A stretch of DNA of 37,198 nt, from positions 1 through 37,198 of the forward strand of contig NZ_QUMK01000058.1 of NCBI RefSeq assembly GCF_010907035.1, in the 5' to 3' direction. Shown in pieces: positions 1 through 8,134 of this stretch (positions are counted from its first letter, which is position 1; the number at the start of each line of letters is the position of its first letter). Origin of the DNA: Rhodopseudomonas sp. BR0M22 (lineage in GTDB: Bacteria > Pseudomonadota > Alphaproteobacteria > Rhizobiales > Xanthobacteraceae). Under the pieces are notes generated by a model, which did no database searches, was not told the DNA's origin, and worked only from the letters and a program-made list of their open reading frames with translations. The position numbers were made by a program, and so were the translations under genes.

Positions 1-81
1 AGCCTGCCCCTTGGCATCGCTGCCATTCGCCTCCCAGTCCGGCCCTTTCGATCTCGGCCTCTCACCCCCAGATAAGCGCCC

Positions 82-1083
82 ATGACCTCACAAGCCCCCG
101 ATCCGACCTCCCCCGAGATGCCCCCCGAGCGCGCGCCGTCGGCGGTGCCGATCGACGACAGCGTGCTGCCGTTTGAAGTCGGCCCGCTCGATCTGCGCGG
201 CCGGCTGACCAAGCTCGGCCCGGCGCTCGACGAACTGCTCGCCAAGCACGCCTATCCGACCCCGGTCGCCAAGCTGCTCGGCGAGGCGATCGTGTTGGCG
301 ACGCTGCTCGGCTCGTCGCTGAAGTTCGACGGCCGGTTCATCCTGCAGACCCAGACCGATGGGCCGGTGTCGTTCCTGATCGTCGACTTCCAGGCGCCGG
401 ACCGGCTGCGGGCCTATGCGCGCTACGACGAGGCCCGGCTCGAACCCGGCCTCAGTTCCGGCGCGCTGCTCGGCAGCGGCCATCTGGCGATGACCATCGA
501 CCAGGGCCCGGACATGCGGCGCTACCAGGGACTGGTGGCTCTGGACGGCGGTGGGCTGGAAGAAGCCGCGCATGAATACTTCCTGCGCTCGGAGCAGATT
601 CCGACGCGTGTCCGGCTCGCGGTCGGTGAGGAATGGCGCGGCGGGGAAGGCGGCCGGCACCATTGGCGCGCCGGCGGCATGCTGCTGCAGTTCCTCCCCA
701 AGAGCCCCGAGCGCGCCCGTCAGGCCGATCTGCATCCGGGCGATGCGCCGGAAGGCACCGTCACTCACACGGTCGAGGAAGACGATGCCTGGGTCGAGGG
801 CCAGTCGCTGATCGCGACCGTCGAAGACGTCGAACTGATCGATCCGGATCTGTCCGGCGAACGGCTGCTGTTCCGGCTGTTTCACGAGCGCGGCGTGCGC
901 GTATTCTCGTCGCTGCCGATGCGCGCCGAGTGCTCCTGCTCGCGCGAGGCCGTCGCCGGAATGCTGTCCCGCTTCGCCCCTCAGGACCGCGCCGACATGG
1001 TCAAGGACGGCAAGGTCGTGGTGACCTGCGAGTTCTGCTCATCGGTGTACGAGTTCACGCCGCAAGAGGCGGGGGTGGAGTAA
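82..1083 (+). CDS. hslO: Hsp33 redox-regulated chaperone
   Basis: Cytosolic holdase chaperone activated by oxidative unfolding. The 333-residue product carries the family's C-terminal zinc-binding cysteines as a CxC (C284, C286) and a CxxC (C316, C319), preceded by the conserved N-terminal chaperone core beginning at about residue 30 with FEVGPLDLRGRL. An N-terminal extension of about 25 Pro/Asp-rich residues makes it somewhat longer than E. coli Hsp33 (about 290), as is common in alphaproteobacteria. The start is the first ATG after an in-frame TAA at position 73. It is followed by a short inverted repeat and faces apaG. Known from the family: reduced Hsp33 binds Zn and is inactive; HOCl or peroxide with heat releases Zn and activates it. 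Confidence 0.96.
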   Translation: MTSQAPDPTSPEMPPERAPSAVPIDDSVLPFEVGPLDLRGRLTKLGPALDELLAKHAYPTPVAKLLGEAIVLATLLGSSLKFDGRFILQTQTDGPVSFLIVDFQAPDRLRAYARYDEARLEPGLSSGALLGSGHLAMTIDQGPDMRRYQGLVALDGGGLEEAAHEYFLRSEQIPTRVRLAVGEEWRGGEGGRHHWRAGGMLLQFLPKSPERARQADLHPGDAPEGTVTHTVEEDDAWVEGQSLIATVEDVELIDPDLSGERLLFRLFHERGVRVFSSLPMRAECSCSREAVAGMLSRFAPQDRADMVKDGKVVVTCEFCSSVYEFTPQEAGVE

Positions 1084-1089
1084 GCCGTA

Positions 1090-1120
1090 GGATGCGTTGA
1101 GCCGCAGGCGAAACGCATCC
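1090..1120. repeat. Short inverted repeat between hslO and apaG
   Basis: The 9-base arms GGATGCGTT (1090-1098) and AACGCATCC (1112-1120) are exact inverted repeats with a 13-nt spacer. A second imperfect CCTGG...CCAGG inverted repeat follows at about 1141-1167. Both resemble the short dispersed palindromes scattered through this window. Lying between two convergent genes, the structure could also act as a transcription-stop hairpin, but no U-tract follows. Confidence 0.6.
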
Positions 1121-1180
1121 TCACTTCGTGCAGAGTCTCTCCTGGTTTCGCTCCGCTCAACCCAGGCTACGAGCGCACGA

Positions 1181-1573
1181 TCAATTGAGCGTCCGTTTCC
1201 CTTCCGGGCTGTCCAGCGAGAACGTCGGGACGTCGATCTCGAAAGTCTCGCCGGTTTCGCTTTCCATCTGGTAGCGGCCGGCCATGAAGCCGGAGGCGGT
1301 GGGGAGGGGGACGCCGCTGGTGTATTCGAAGCGCTCGCCGGGCGCGAGCACTGGCTGTTCGCCGACCACGCCTTCGCCGCGGACTTCCTGAGTCCGGCCG
1401 GAGGCGTCGGTGATCACCCAATGCCGGGTGCGGAGCTTGACGGTTTCCTCGCCCGAATTGGTGATCACCACCGTGTAGGACCAGAAATATTGTCGGTTCT
1501 CCGCCGAGGAGCGCTCGGGCAGGTAATTCGGTTCAACGGTCACTTCGATCCGGCGGGTGACGGCACGGTACAT
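1181..1573 (-). CDS. apaG: ApaG (Co2+/Mg2+ efflux-associated) domain protein
   Basis: The 130-residue product is a single ApaG/DUF525 Ig-like domain, the usual family length. Recognisable signatures are the opening [14 protein letters not shown] strand, the YTVVITN strand followed by VKLRTRHW, and the [20 protein letters not shown] block. The ATG at 1573 was chosen over an upstream in-frame start at 1681 because family members begin with this M-Y-R-A-V stretch and the upstream 36 residues look like translated leader. The molecular function of ApaG is not settled; mutants in Salmonella affect Co2+ resistance and Mg2+ efflux. It is transcribed toward hslO. Confidence 0.93.
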   Translation of the reverse strand: MYRAVTRRIEVTVEPNYLPERSSAENRQYFWSYTVVITNSGEETVKLRTRHWVITDASGRTQEVRGEGVVGEQPVLAPGERFEYTSGVPLPTASGFMAGRYQMESETGETFEIDVPTFSLDSPEGKRTLN

Positions 1574-1825
1574 GGCTCGATTTCCAGCTCTTGCCCCAAA
1601 TATAACGAAAATCAGCGTTGAAACCAGTCGTCCGGACCGAACTTCCAGGGTGTCGGGTTGACGCTTCCGCGGTTTCAACATCGTTCGGCGCTAGCCCGCC
1701 TCGGTTCCGGACCTGCAGCTTTTGCGGGCTGCGTCAGAGTGCCGGCCGTGCCGCGAGCCGCTTCGCCGGTGGCGCGCAGGCTGCTATAGCAACGACAAGC
1801 GCGCAGCGCGCCATCGCGGAGCCAC

Positions 1826-3091
1826 ATGACTCCTCCCGTCACCACCATTGCCGAACCGGTCACCGGTGCGCCGCCCGCAGGCGGGCCGCCGCCCGAGCCG
1901 GCTGAGCTGTCACCGCGGCCCGCGCCCCTGCCGTCGCACAAGCCGGTGCCGAAGCGGGAATTGCGGCTCGATCTGTTCCGTGGCCTCGCGCTGTGGCTGA
2001 TCTTCATCGATCATTTGCCGGCCAACGTGCTGACCTGGTTCACGCTGCGGAATTACGGCTTCTCCGACGCCACCGAAATCTTCATCTTCATCTCCGGCTA
2101 CACCGCCGCGTTCGTCTACGGCAAGGCGATGACCGATCTCGGCTTCGTGGTAGCGGCCGCGCGCATCCTGAAGCGGGTCTGGCAGATCTACGTCGCGCAT
2201 GTGTTCCTGTTCACGATCTTCCTGGCCGAGATCTCCTACGTCGCCACCAGCTTTCAGAACCCGTTGTATTCCGAGGAAATGGGCATCCTCGACTTCCTCA
2301 AGCAGCCCGATGTCACCATCGTGCAGGCGCTGCTGCTGCGGTTCCGCCCGGTCAATATGGACGTGCTGCCGCTGTACATCGTGCTGATGTTCTTTCTGCC
2401 GCCGATCCTGTGGCTGATGCGGCGCTGGCCGGATGTCACGCTCGGGCTGGCGACGCTGCTGTACGCTGCGACCTGGCAATTCGACCTGCACCTCACCGCC
2501 TATCCGAGCGGCGCGTGGGTGTTCAATCCCTATGCCTGGCAACTATTATTCGTGTTCGGCGCCTGGTGCGCGATGGGCGGGGCGAAGCGACTGTCGCGGG
2601 TGCTGGCATCGAAGGTGACGCTGTGGCTGGCTGCGGCCTATCTGGTGGCTGCGTTCTACGTCACCCTGACCTGGTACACGCCACAGTTGTTCCATACCCT
2701 GCCGAAGTGGCTCGAGCAGTGGATGTACCCGATCGACAAGCCCAATCTCGACGTGCTGCGGTTCGCGCATTTCCTGGCCCTGGCGGCGCTGACGGTTCGG
2801 TTCATTCCGCGCGACTGGCCGGCGCTGAACTCGCCATGGTTGCGGCCGTTGATCCTGTGCGGCCAGCATTCGCTGGAGATCTTCTGCATTGGCATCTTTC
2901 TCGCCTTCGCCGGTTATTTCATCCTGGCGGAGGTCTCCGGCGGCGCGGTGCTGCATTTCTTTGTCAGTGTGACAGGGATTTGCATCATGTCTGCCGCTGC
3001 GTGGCTGTTCTCGTGGTACAAGAATGTGGCAAGCAAGGCCGGGTCACGGACACCGCCGGACGCTGACCTTGCTGGAGGCGATGCAGCATGA
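1826..3091 (+). CDS. opgC: OpgC-type membrane acyltransferase
   Basis: Polytopic inner-membrane protein of 421 residues with about ten predicted hydrophobic segments after a Pro-rich cytoplasmic N-terminus (residues 1-44). The stretch RELRLDLFRGLALWLIFIDH (residues 45-64) followed by NYGFSDATEIFIFISGY is typical of OpgC family proteins, which transfer succinyl groups to osmoregulated periplasmic glucans. Its TGA overlaps the ATG of the following gene (ATGA), so the three genes to 4838 form one translationally coupled unit. The donor and acceptor cannot be read from sequence. OpgC is a family name here; an O-acetyl rather than O-succinyl group is possible, because downstream SGNH-fold proteins often accompany O-acetylation systems. 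Confidence 0.88.
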   Translation: MTPPVTTIAEPVTGAPPAGGPPPEPAELSPRPAPLPSHKPVPKRELRLDLFRGLALWLIFIDHLPANVLTWFTLRNYGFSDATEIFIFISGYTAAFVYGKAMTDLGFVVAAARILKRVWQIYVAHVFLFTIFLAEISYVATSFQNPLYSEEMGILDFLKQPDVTIVQALLLRFRPVNMDVLPLYIVLMFFLPPILWLMRRWPDVTLGLATLLYAATWQFDLHLTAYPSGAWVFNPYAWQLLFVFGAWCAMGGAKRLSRVLASKVTLWLAAAYLVAAFYVTLTWYTPQLFHTLPKWLEQWMYPIDKPNLDVLRFAHFLALAALTVRFIPRDWPALNSPWLRPLILCGQHSLEIFCIGIFLAFAGYFILAEVSGGAVLHFFVSVTGICIMSAAAWLFSWYKNVASKAGSRTPPDADLAGGDAA

Positions 3092-3867
3092 AGGCCGTGG
3101 CAAAGGCCGGCTTGGGGTGGATAGCGGCCGCGGCGTTGCTGACGGCGGTCGGGCTGTCGTCTCCGGCGGTTGCGGACCCGGACGCTCCCGCCTGCGTGCC
3201 GCCGGCCTATCTGCTGGCTACCGAGGCCAAGCTGAAGGGGGTCGCCGCAGCCCTGAAGACCACCCGCAAGCTCGACATCCTGGTGGTCGGCAGCCGTTCC
3301 TCGACCATCCAGTCGGCCGAGAACAGTTCTTATCCGGGCCGGCTGCAGGCGCTGCTGCGAGAGCGTTTCCCGGGGGTGACGGTCAATGTCACGATGGAAA
3401 TGCGCCCCAAGCGGACCGCCGGCGACATCGCCACCGGCCTCGGGGCCCTGGTCGCCGAGCGCAAGCCGACACTGGTGATCTGGCAAACCGGAACCTACGA
3501 CGCGATCCGATCGATCGATCCGGATGAGTTCCGCACCGCCCTCGGCCAGGGCATCGATGCGGTGAAACAAGACGGCGCTGACATTATCTTGATGAATTTG
3601 CAGTATAGCCCCCGCACCGAGACGATGATCAATCCGGCGCCCTATCTCGACGCCATGCGGGTGGTGGCGCAGGAACACGACGTTCCGTTGTTCGATCGCT
3701 TTGCTCTGATGCGCCACTGGAATGAAACCGGCGAGTTCGATCTGTTCAGCCCCGCGCCGGGGATCGATCTGGCGTTGCGCGTCCACAATTGCCTGGCGCG
3801 CGCGCTGATGGCGCTCGTGATCGAGGCCGCGCAGACCGATCCGGCGGAGGTAAGGACCCAGCGTTGA
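3088..3867 (+). CDS. Exported SGNH-hydrolase-like protein, catalytic residues degenerate
   Basis: 259 residues with a probable signal peptide (residues 1-29, ending SSPAVAD). The SGNH/GDSL fold can be traced by alignment to the next gene: block I is GSRSST (68-73), the block III region reads IWQTGTYDA with Y137 where the neighbour has Asn, and the ending has Pro224 and Asp227 where the neighbour has the Asp and His of DxxH. Both proteins keep a Cys before the domain (C36) and one at the C-terminus (C235), suggesting a conserved disulfide. It overlaps opgC by 4 bp and the next gene by 1 bp. The missing Asn, Asp and His argue for a non-catalytic partner or binding subunit; this is inferred from a by-eye alignment. 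Confidence 0.8.
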   Translation: MKAVAKAGLGWIAAAALLTAVGLSSPAVADPDAPACVPPAYLLATEAKLKGVAAALKTTRKLDILVVGSRSSTIQSAENSSYPGRLQALLRERFPGVTVNVTMEMRPKRTAGDIATGLGALVAERKPTLVIWQTGTYDAIRSIDPDEFRTALGQGIDAVKQDGADIILMNLQYSPRTETMINPAPYLDAMRVVAQEHDVPLFDRFALMRHWNETGEFDLFSPAPGIDLALRVHNCLARALMALVIEAAQTDPAEVRTQR

Positions 3868-4838
3868 TGAGAGTTTCCGGCCCTTTGCGATCGGCTGCCG
3901 TCGCAGCGTTTTTGGCGACGGCGTTCCTCCTGATCGCTTCTCCGCAAAGCTTCGCGCAGACCTCATCGGAGCCCGCCGCTGAGGCGGCCCCGATGGCCGC
4001 ACCCGGTGAGGGCGAGGTCGATGTATCTACGCCCGACCGCAAGAAAACCGTCGCCGGGGCCGCGCTCAACAAGATCAAGGATGTCGCCAAGCAAGCCGGT
4101 GACATCCTCGGACGGGTGCCCTGCCTGCCGCCGAAGGGCGGCGCCAAGTCGATCGGTGCCTTGCCGCGGGTCGCGCGCAAGCTGGCCGATCACCGCCCGG
4201 TGGTGATCGTGGCGTTCGGTTCGTCCTCCACCCAGGGCTACGGTTCGACTTCGCCGGCCTTCAATTATCCGAACCGGCTGGCGGCGCAGCTCCGCCGCCA
4301 TTATCCGGGCTCCGACATCACCGTGGTCAACAGCGGCAAGGGCGGCGAAGACGCGCCCGAAATGATGCGGCGGCTGAAGTCCACGGTCCTGGATGCGAAG
4401 CCAGATCTGGTGATCTGGCAGGTCGGCACCAACGCTATCCTGCGCAACCTCGATCCGGCCGACACCGGCAAGCTGGTCGACGACGGCATCAGGGCGATCC
4501 AGACCGCCGGCGCCGATATCGTGCTGGTCGATCCGCAATACGCGCCGCGCGTCAACGAGCGCGGCGAGAACGCCGGCAAGATGATCAAGGCGCTCGGCCG
4601 ACTGGCCGAGCTGCGCCGCGTCGGCATCTTTCCGCGGTTTGAAGTGATGAAGGAATGGCACGAGCAGCAGGCCATCCCGTTCGACAAGTTCGTCATCGCC
4701 GACGGGCTGCACATGAACGACTGGGGCTACGCCTGCTTCGCACAGCTGCTCGGCGACGGCATCATCCGCTCGGTCGATCAGATCAAGCTCGGCACCACCG
4801 CCGCGCCGGGTGAGGTCACGGCTTATCGGCCGATGTGA
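3867..4838 (+). CDS. Periplasmic SGNH/GDSL-family esterase or acyltransferase
   Basis: 323 residues. The ATG at 3867 overlaps the upstream stop (TGATGA) and has GGAGG 16 nt upstream; it gives a clear signal peptide ending PQSFAQ at about residue 31. All SGNH blocks are present: GSSSTQG (118-124, probable nucleophile Ser120), the Asn in GTNA (N189), and the Asp/His pair in ADGLHMND (D279, H282). C86 and C290 may form a disulfide. Such proteins hydrolyse or transfer acyl groups on carbohydrates in the periplasm. Coupling to an OpgC-type transferase suggests action on the same glucan, as transferase, editing esterase or final acyl-transfer step. The substrate is unknown. Confidence 0.88.
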   Translation: MRVSGPLRSAAVAAFLATAFLLIASPQSFAQTSSEPAAEAAPMAAPGEGEVDVSTPDRKKTVAGAALNKIKDVAKQAGDILGRVPCLPPKGGAKSIGALPRVARKLADHRPVVIVAFGSSSTQGYGSTSPAFNYPNRLAAQLRRHYPGSDITVVNSGKGGEDAPEMMRRLKSTVLDAKPDLVIWQVGTNAILRNLDPADTGKLVDDGIRAIQTAGADIVLVDPQYAPRVNERGENAGKMIKALGRLAELRRVGIFPRFEVMKEWHEQQAIPFDKFVIADGLHMNDWGYACFAQLLGDGIIRSVDQIKLGTTAAPGEVTAYRPM

Positions 4839-4845
4839 GCCGCGT

Positions 4846-4870
4846 CGCCTCCCTGCTTTGAGGCGGTTTC
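4846..4870 (+). terminator. Weak hairpin after the SGNH gene
   Basis: CGCCTC (4846-4851) can pair with GAGGCG (4860-4865) around an 8-nt loop, followed by GTTTC. It lies between the convergent SGNH gene and the L,D-transpeptidase gene. The stem is short and the U-run poor, so this is only a candidate terminator. Confidence 0.3.
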
Positions 4871-4907
4871 TGCACGCGGACCGCTTTTCCCGTCGCTCGA
4901 AAGCGCT

Positions 4908-5549
4908 CTATCGCACGACGACCTTGGCGCCTTTCGGCACCCGGCCATACAGATCGATGACGTCCTGGTTCAGCATACGGATGCAGCCGGACGACACCGC
5001 GTGTCCGATCGTCCAAGGCTCGGTGGTGCCGTGGATCCGGAACAGCGTGTCCTTGCCGTTCTTGTAGAGATACAGCGCCCGCGGTCCGAGCGGATTGCTT
5101 TCGCCGCCCTCCATGCCTTTGGCCCACTTGCCATAGCGCTCCGGCTCGCGTGCGATCATGTTCGGGGTCGGCGTCCAATGCGGCCATTCGGCCTTGCGGC
5201 CGACCTCGGCAGTGCCGGTGAATTCAAGCCCGGCTTTGCCGACGCCAACGCCGTAGCGCAGCGCCCTGCCGCCCTCCATCACCAGATAGAGGAAGCGCTT
5301 GCGTGGATCGACCACCACGGTGCCCGGTGGTTCGTTGGTCTTGTAGTCGACCAGTTGCCGCACGTAAGCGGGATCGAGATCGTCGGCCGCAACGCCGGCG
5401 ATTGGATATCTTTCGGTGTCGATCGCGGCATAGCGCGCCGCCACAGTGTTGCTCACGGCGGCGGTCGGCGAAGGAATTTGCGAATTAGTCACGCAGCCGC
5501 CGAGTGCGACGGCGGCGATGGTCAGAACCAGTGCAGAGCGAAGGAGCAT
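4908..5549 (-). CDS. YkuD L,D-transpeptidase lipoprotein
   Basis: A 213-residue lipoprotein precursor with hydrophobic leader and lipobox ALGGC (Cys19), then a YkuD domain with the signature H173-GTTEPWTIGHAVSSG-C189-IR. The catalytic Cys189 attacks the peptidoglycan stem peptide to make 3-3 cross-links or attach proteins. ATG 5549 is used; a TTG three codons upstream (5558) is better spaced from the GAGG at 5563-5566, so the start is uncertain by three residues. It starts just beyond the stop of the DsbA-like gene and belongs to the dsbD operon. Because the active-site Cys faces the periplasm it would need protection from oxidation, which fits the thiol-reductase neighbours (inference). Confidence 0.93.
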   Translation of the reverse strand: MLLRSALVLTIAAVALGGCVTNSQIPSPTAAVSNTVAARYAAIDTERYPIAGVAADDLDPAYVRQLVDYKTNEPPGTVVVDPRKRFLYLVMEGGRALRYGVGVGKAGLEFTGTAEVGRKAEWPHWTPTPNMIAREPERYGKWAKGMEGGESNPLGPRALYLYKNGKDTLFRIHGTTEPWTIGHAVSSGCIRMLNQDVIDLYGRVPKGAKVVVR

Positions 5550-5568
5550 TTGTTGCAATCAGCCTCGC

Positions 5569-6201
5569 TCACTTCTTGGTCTGGCGGCCGCGCGCCTGCG
5601 CCACCACTTTCTTGAAGGCATCGGCGTCGAGCGCAGCGGCCACCTTGTAGGGGCCGATCAGATATACCGGCGTGCCCTGCAGGCCCATCGCGTCGGCCTG
5701 CGACAGCGTCCGTCGCAACAGCGCCGTGATCGCGTCGCCATGGGCGCTCAGATCGCTTTGCAGCTTTGTCATATCGATGCCTGAGGCCGCGACGGCATCG
5801 CGCATCTGATCCTTGGAGATGCCGCGGCCGGGTATCGCCATCAGTGCATCGTGGGCCGCCTGGTACTTGCCCTGATACTTCGCGCCCAGCGCCATCTGCG
5901 CGCCATAGACCGAGGCTTCGGTCAGGATCGGCCAGTCCTTGTAGACCAGCCGGATCTTGCCGTCGCTGTGCACCACCTTCTCGAGGTCGGGCTCTGATTT
6001 CTTGCAGTACGGGCAGTTGTAGTCGAAGTATGCCACGATGGTGACGTCGCCTTTCGGGTTGCCGGCCTCCGGTGCGTCCGGATCGCGCAGGATCGCGTCG
6101 ACGTCGACCCCCTCGGCCCAGGCCTCCGGCGCGCCGAAGTACTTCACCAGCGGCGCCGCCGTGAGTGCGCCGAGGATCAGCAGGGATTGTCTGCGATTCA
6201 T
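5569..6201 (-). CDS. DsbA/ScsC-like periplasmic thiol oxidoreductase
   Basis: 210 residues. The N-terminus MNRRQSLLILGALTAAP looks like a signal peptide with an RR pair (possible Tat substrate). The thioredoxin-fold active site is C63-P-Y-C66 within FDYNCPYCKKSE, and the cis-proline loop is GTPVYLIG (T177-P178). The helical insertion and length resemble the DsbA/DsbG/ScsC group. A strong AGGAGG precedes the ATG. It lies 23 bp after dsbD, the same arrangement as ScsB-ScsC, where the DsbD-like protein keeps the partner reduced as an isomerase or reductase. An oxidant role cannot be excluded; no dsbB is visible here. Confidence 0.92.
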   Translation of the reverse strand: MNRRQSLLILGALTAAPLVKYFGAPEAWAEGVDVDAILRDPDAPEAGNPKGDVTIVAYFDYNCPYCKKSEPDLEKVVHSDGKIRLVYKDWPILTEASVYGAQMALGAKYQGKYQAAHDALMAIPGRGISKDQMRDAVAASGIDMTKLQSDLSAHGDAITALLRRTLSQADAMGLQGTPVYLIGPYKVAAALDADAFKKVVAQARGRQTKK

Positions 6202-6224
6202 GTCTTCCTCCTGTCGGATAGTGG

Positions 6225-8033
6225 TCAGGATCGCGCGTCGAGACGCTGCAGGGTCCGGGTGAAGTCATCGACGGAAACTTCGCCGGTGATGCGGGCCGCG
6301 GCGATCTCGTCGCCGCGGCGGGGATCGAGAAACACCAGTGTCGGCGGTCCGATCACATCGAATCGTTTCATCAGCGCGGCGGTCTCGGCGTTGGTCGCGG
6401 TCACGTCGGCGCGGATCACGGTGAGCCCGGCGAGGCGTCGTTGCACCTCCGGAGCCGCGAACAGGTTGCGCTCCATCGTTTTGCAGGCGGTGCACCAGTC
6501 GGCCGAGAAGTCGATCATGATCGGCTTGCCGCGGTCACGAGTGTCGTCGATCGCGGCGTTCAAGGATTGCAGCGACGACACCGTGCGGGTCTCGATCGCC
6601 GGATCCGCACGCCCCTGGCCGAGCGTGGCGAGCGGACGCAGTGGATCGTCGGCGCCCGCTGCCGCGCCGACGATCAGCGCCGCGCCGTAGACGAACAGCG
6701 CCAGCCCGCTTGCTTTGGCCAGACGCGGCGCCGGGCCGTGTCGCCGGCTGAGCCGGTCGAAAGCGCCGACAAACACGGCGCTCGCGATCGCCAGCGCCGC
6801 CCACAACAACAGGCTGACAGGGCCGGGCACCACGCGCCCGATCAGGACGGTTGCGGTGGCCAGAAAAACGACGCCGAACAGCTTGCGCACTGTCACAAGC
6901 CATGGTCCGGAGCGCGGCAGGATGCCGCCGCCGAAGATGCCGACCAGGATCAGCGGAAAGCCCATGCCGAGGCCGAGCGCGAACAGCGCGGCGGCGCCGC
7001 GGACGGTGTCGCCGGTCTGCGCGACGTAGAGCAGGGCTGCGGCGAGCGGCGGCGTGACGCACGGCCCGACGATCAGCGCCGAGGTGAAGCCCAATGCGGC
7101 TGCGCCGAGCAACGGACCCGCACGTCCGCTGATGCGCCCGCTCAGCGCGTCGCCGAACCGGGCCGGCAATTGCAGCTCGAACAGGCCGAAGCTCGACAGA
7201 GCCAGCGCGACATAGATTGCCGCCATCGCCGCCAGCGCGGCCGGCGTCTGCGACGCAGCCTGCAGATTCTGTCCCGACCAGGCGGCGGCAACGCCGAGCG
7301 CCGCGTAGGCGCTGGCCATCGCCACAGTGTAGGTCAGCGCCAACGCAAAGCCTCGAACCGGCGAGATGTCCCGGCCGGCGCGTGTCAGCATGCCGGCGAC
7401 GATCGGCACCATCGGCAGCACGCAAGGCGTGAATGCCAGCAGCAGGCCGAAGCCGGCGAAGGCGAGCAGCAGCGGCGCCCAGCCCTCGGTCATCGACGGC
7501 AGCATCGAAGGCGCAGGAGCTTCAGCCGGTGCCGCTTCTGCCGCTATCGACCGGGCGGCGGTCTTATTGAGCGCCGGGGCGTCCGGCCATTGGATTTGCG
7601 GCCTGGCGCCGGCCGGATCCGCGGGCGTCACGGTGTCGCTCGCAAAGTCGACGGTCGCGGTCGCCGGCGGGTAGCAGATGCCGCGCTCGGCGCAACCTTG
7701 ATACCCGACCGTCAAGCGGGTGGCGCCGTTCAGCGCCGCGGTCGCAATCGTCGCGGTGACGCCGCGGTGATAGACCTCGGTCAGGCCGAAGTTCGGATCG
7801 TCCTTGGTTTCGCCGGCAGGCAGATCCGGCACGACGGGGTCGCCCTGCGGCGTTCGCACCACGATCTTGTCGCGGTACAGATAGACGCCCGGCTCAATCG
7901 TCCAGGTCACCGCAACGCCATCGGCGGCCGATTGGACGCTCAGCCGGAACGGTGGTTGCTTCGGCGCTGCAATTGCGGACTGTGTTGCGGCGAGGACGCC
8001 GACGAAGGCGAGAAGGCGGAAGAGACGGGCCAT
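6225..8033 (-). CDS. dsbD: Thiol:disulfide interchange protein DsbD
   Basis: A 602-residue inner-membrane electron shuttle carrying reductant from cytosolic thioredoxin to periplasmic partners. The full three-domain layout is visible: signal peptide (1-22); N-terminal alpha domain with cysteines 114 and 120; a multi-span membrane domain (about 183-460) with the redox pair C204 (FTPCVLPMVP) and C325 (GPCVTPPL); and a C-terminal thioredoxin-like domain with C514-T-A-C517. GGGGA precedes the ATG. It is first gene of an operon with the DsbA-like protein and L,D-transpeptidase, divergent from a two-component system. All six catalytic cysteines are present, so it should be functional. Confidence 0.96.
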   Translation of the reverse strand: MARLFRLLAFVGVLAATQSAIAAPKQPPFRLSVQSAADGVAVTWTIEPGVYLYRDKIVVRTPQGDPVVPDLPAGETKDDPNFGLTEVYHRGVTATIATAALNGATRLTVGYQGCAERGICYPPATATVDFASDTVTPADPAGARPQIQWPDAPALNKTAARSIAAEAAPAEAPAPSMLPSMTEGWAPLLLAFAGFGLLLAFTPCVLPMVPIVAGMLTRAGRDISPVRGFALALTYTVAMASAYAALGVAAAWSGQNLQAASQTPAALAAMAAIYVALALSSFGLFELQLPARFGDALSGRISGRAGPLLGAAALGFTSALIVGPCVTPPLAAALLYVAQTGDTVRGAAALFALGLGMGFPLILVGIFGGGILPRSGPWLVTVRKLFGVVFLATATVLIGRVVPGPVSLLLWAALAIASAVFVGAFDRLSRRHGPAPRLAKASGLALFVYGAALIVGAAAGADDPLRPLATLGQGRADPAIETRTVSSLQSLNAAIDDTRDRGKPIMIDFSADWCTACKTMERNLFAAPEVQRRLAGLTVIRADVTATNAETAALMKRFDVIGPPTLVFLDPRRGDEIAAARITGEVSVDDFTRTLQRLDARS

Positions 8034-8078
8034 GGTTCCCCGATCGCTGGGTCGGATGCCGGCAGTCTCGGCCGCCAG

Positions 8079-8095
8079 CTTAAGCCAGCCTTAAG
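8079..8095. promoter_or_regulatory. PmrA-type direct-repeat operator CTTAAG-N5-CTTAAG
   Basis: CTTAAG (8079-8084), CCAGC, CTTAAG (8090-8095) is an exact direct repeat spaced like the PmrA/BasR box (YTTAAK-N5-YTTAAK). Because each half is palindromic the box reads identically on both strands. It sits in the 101-bp gap, 39 nt before the response regulator ATG and 45 nt from dsbD, so one dimer could serve both promoters. Overlapping it, 8085-8100 is a 16-bp perfect palindrome. The regulator identity is inferred from proximity and family. Confidence 0.7.
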
Positions 8096-8134
8096 GCTGG
8101 CCTCGCAAGTCGTGATCCGAAAGGTGATGGATCG

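Noticed and set aside
1..81. End of an upstream gene at the left edge
   Set aside because: An open frame runs to TAA at 73-75, but 24 codons give no recognisable protein, so no partial gene is called.
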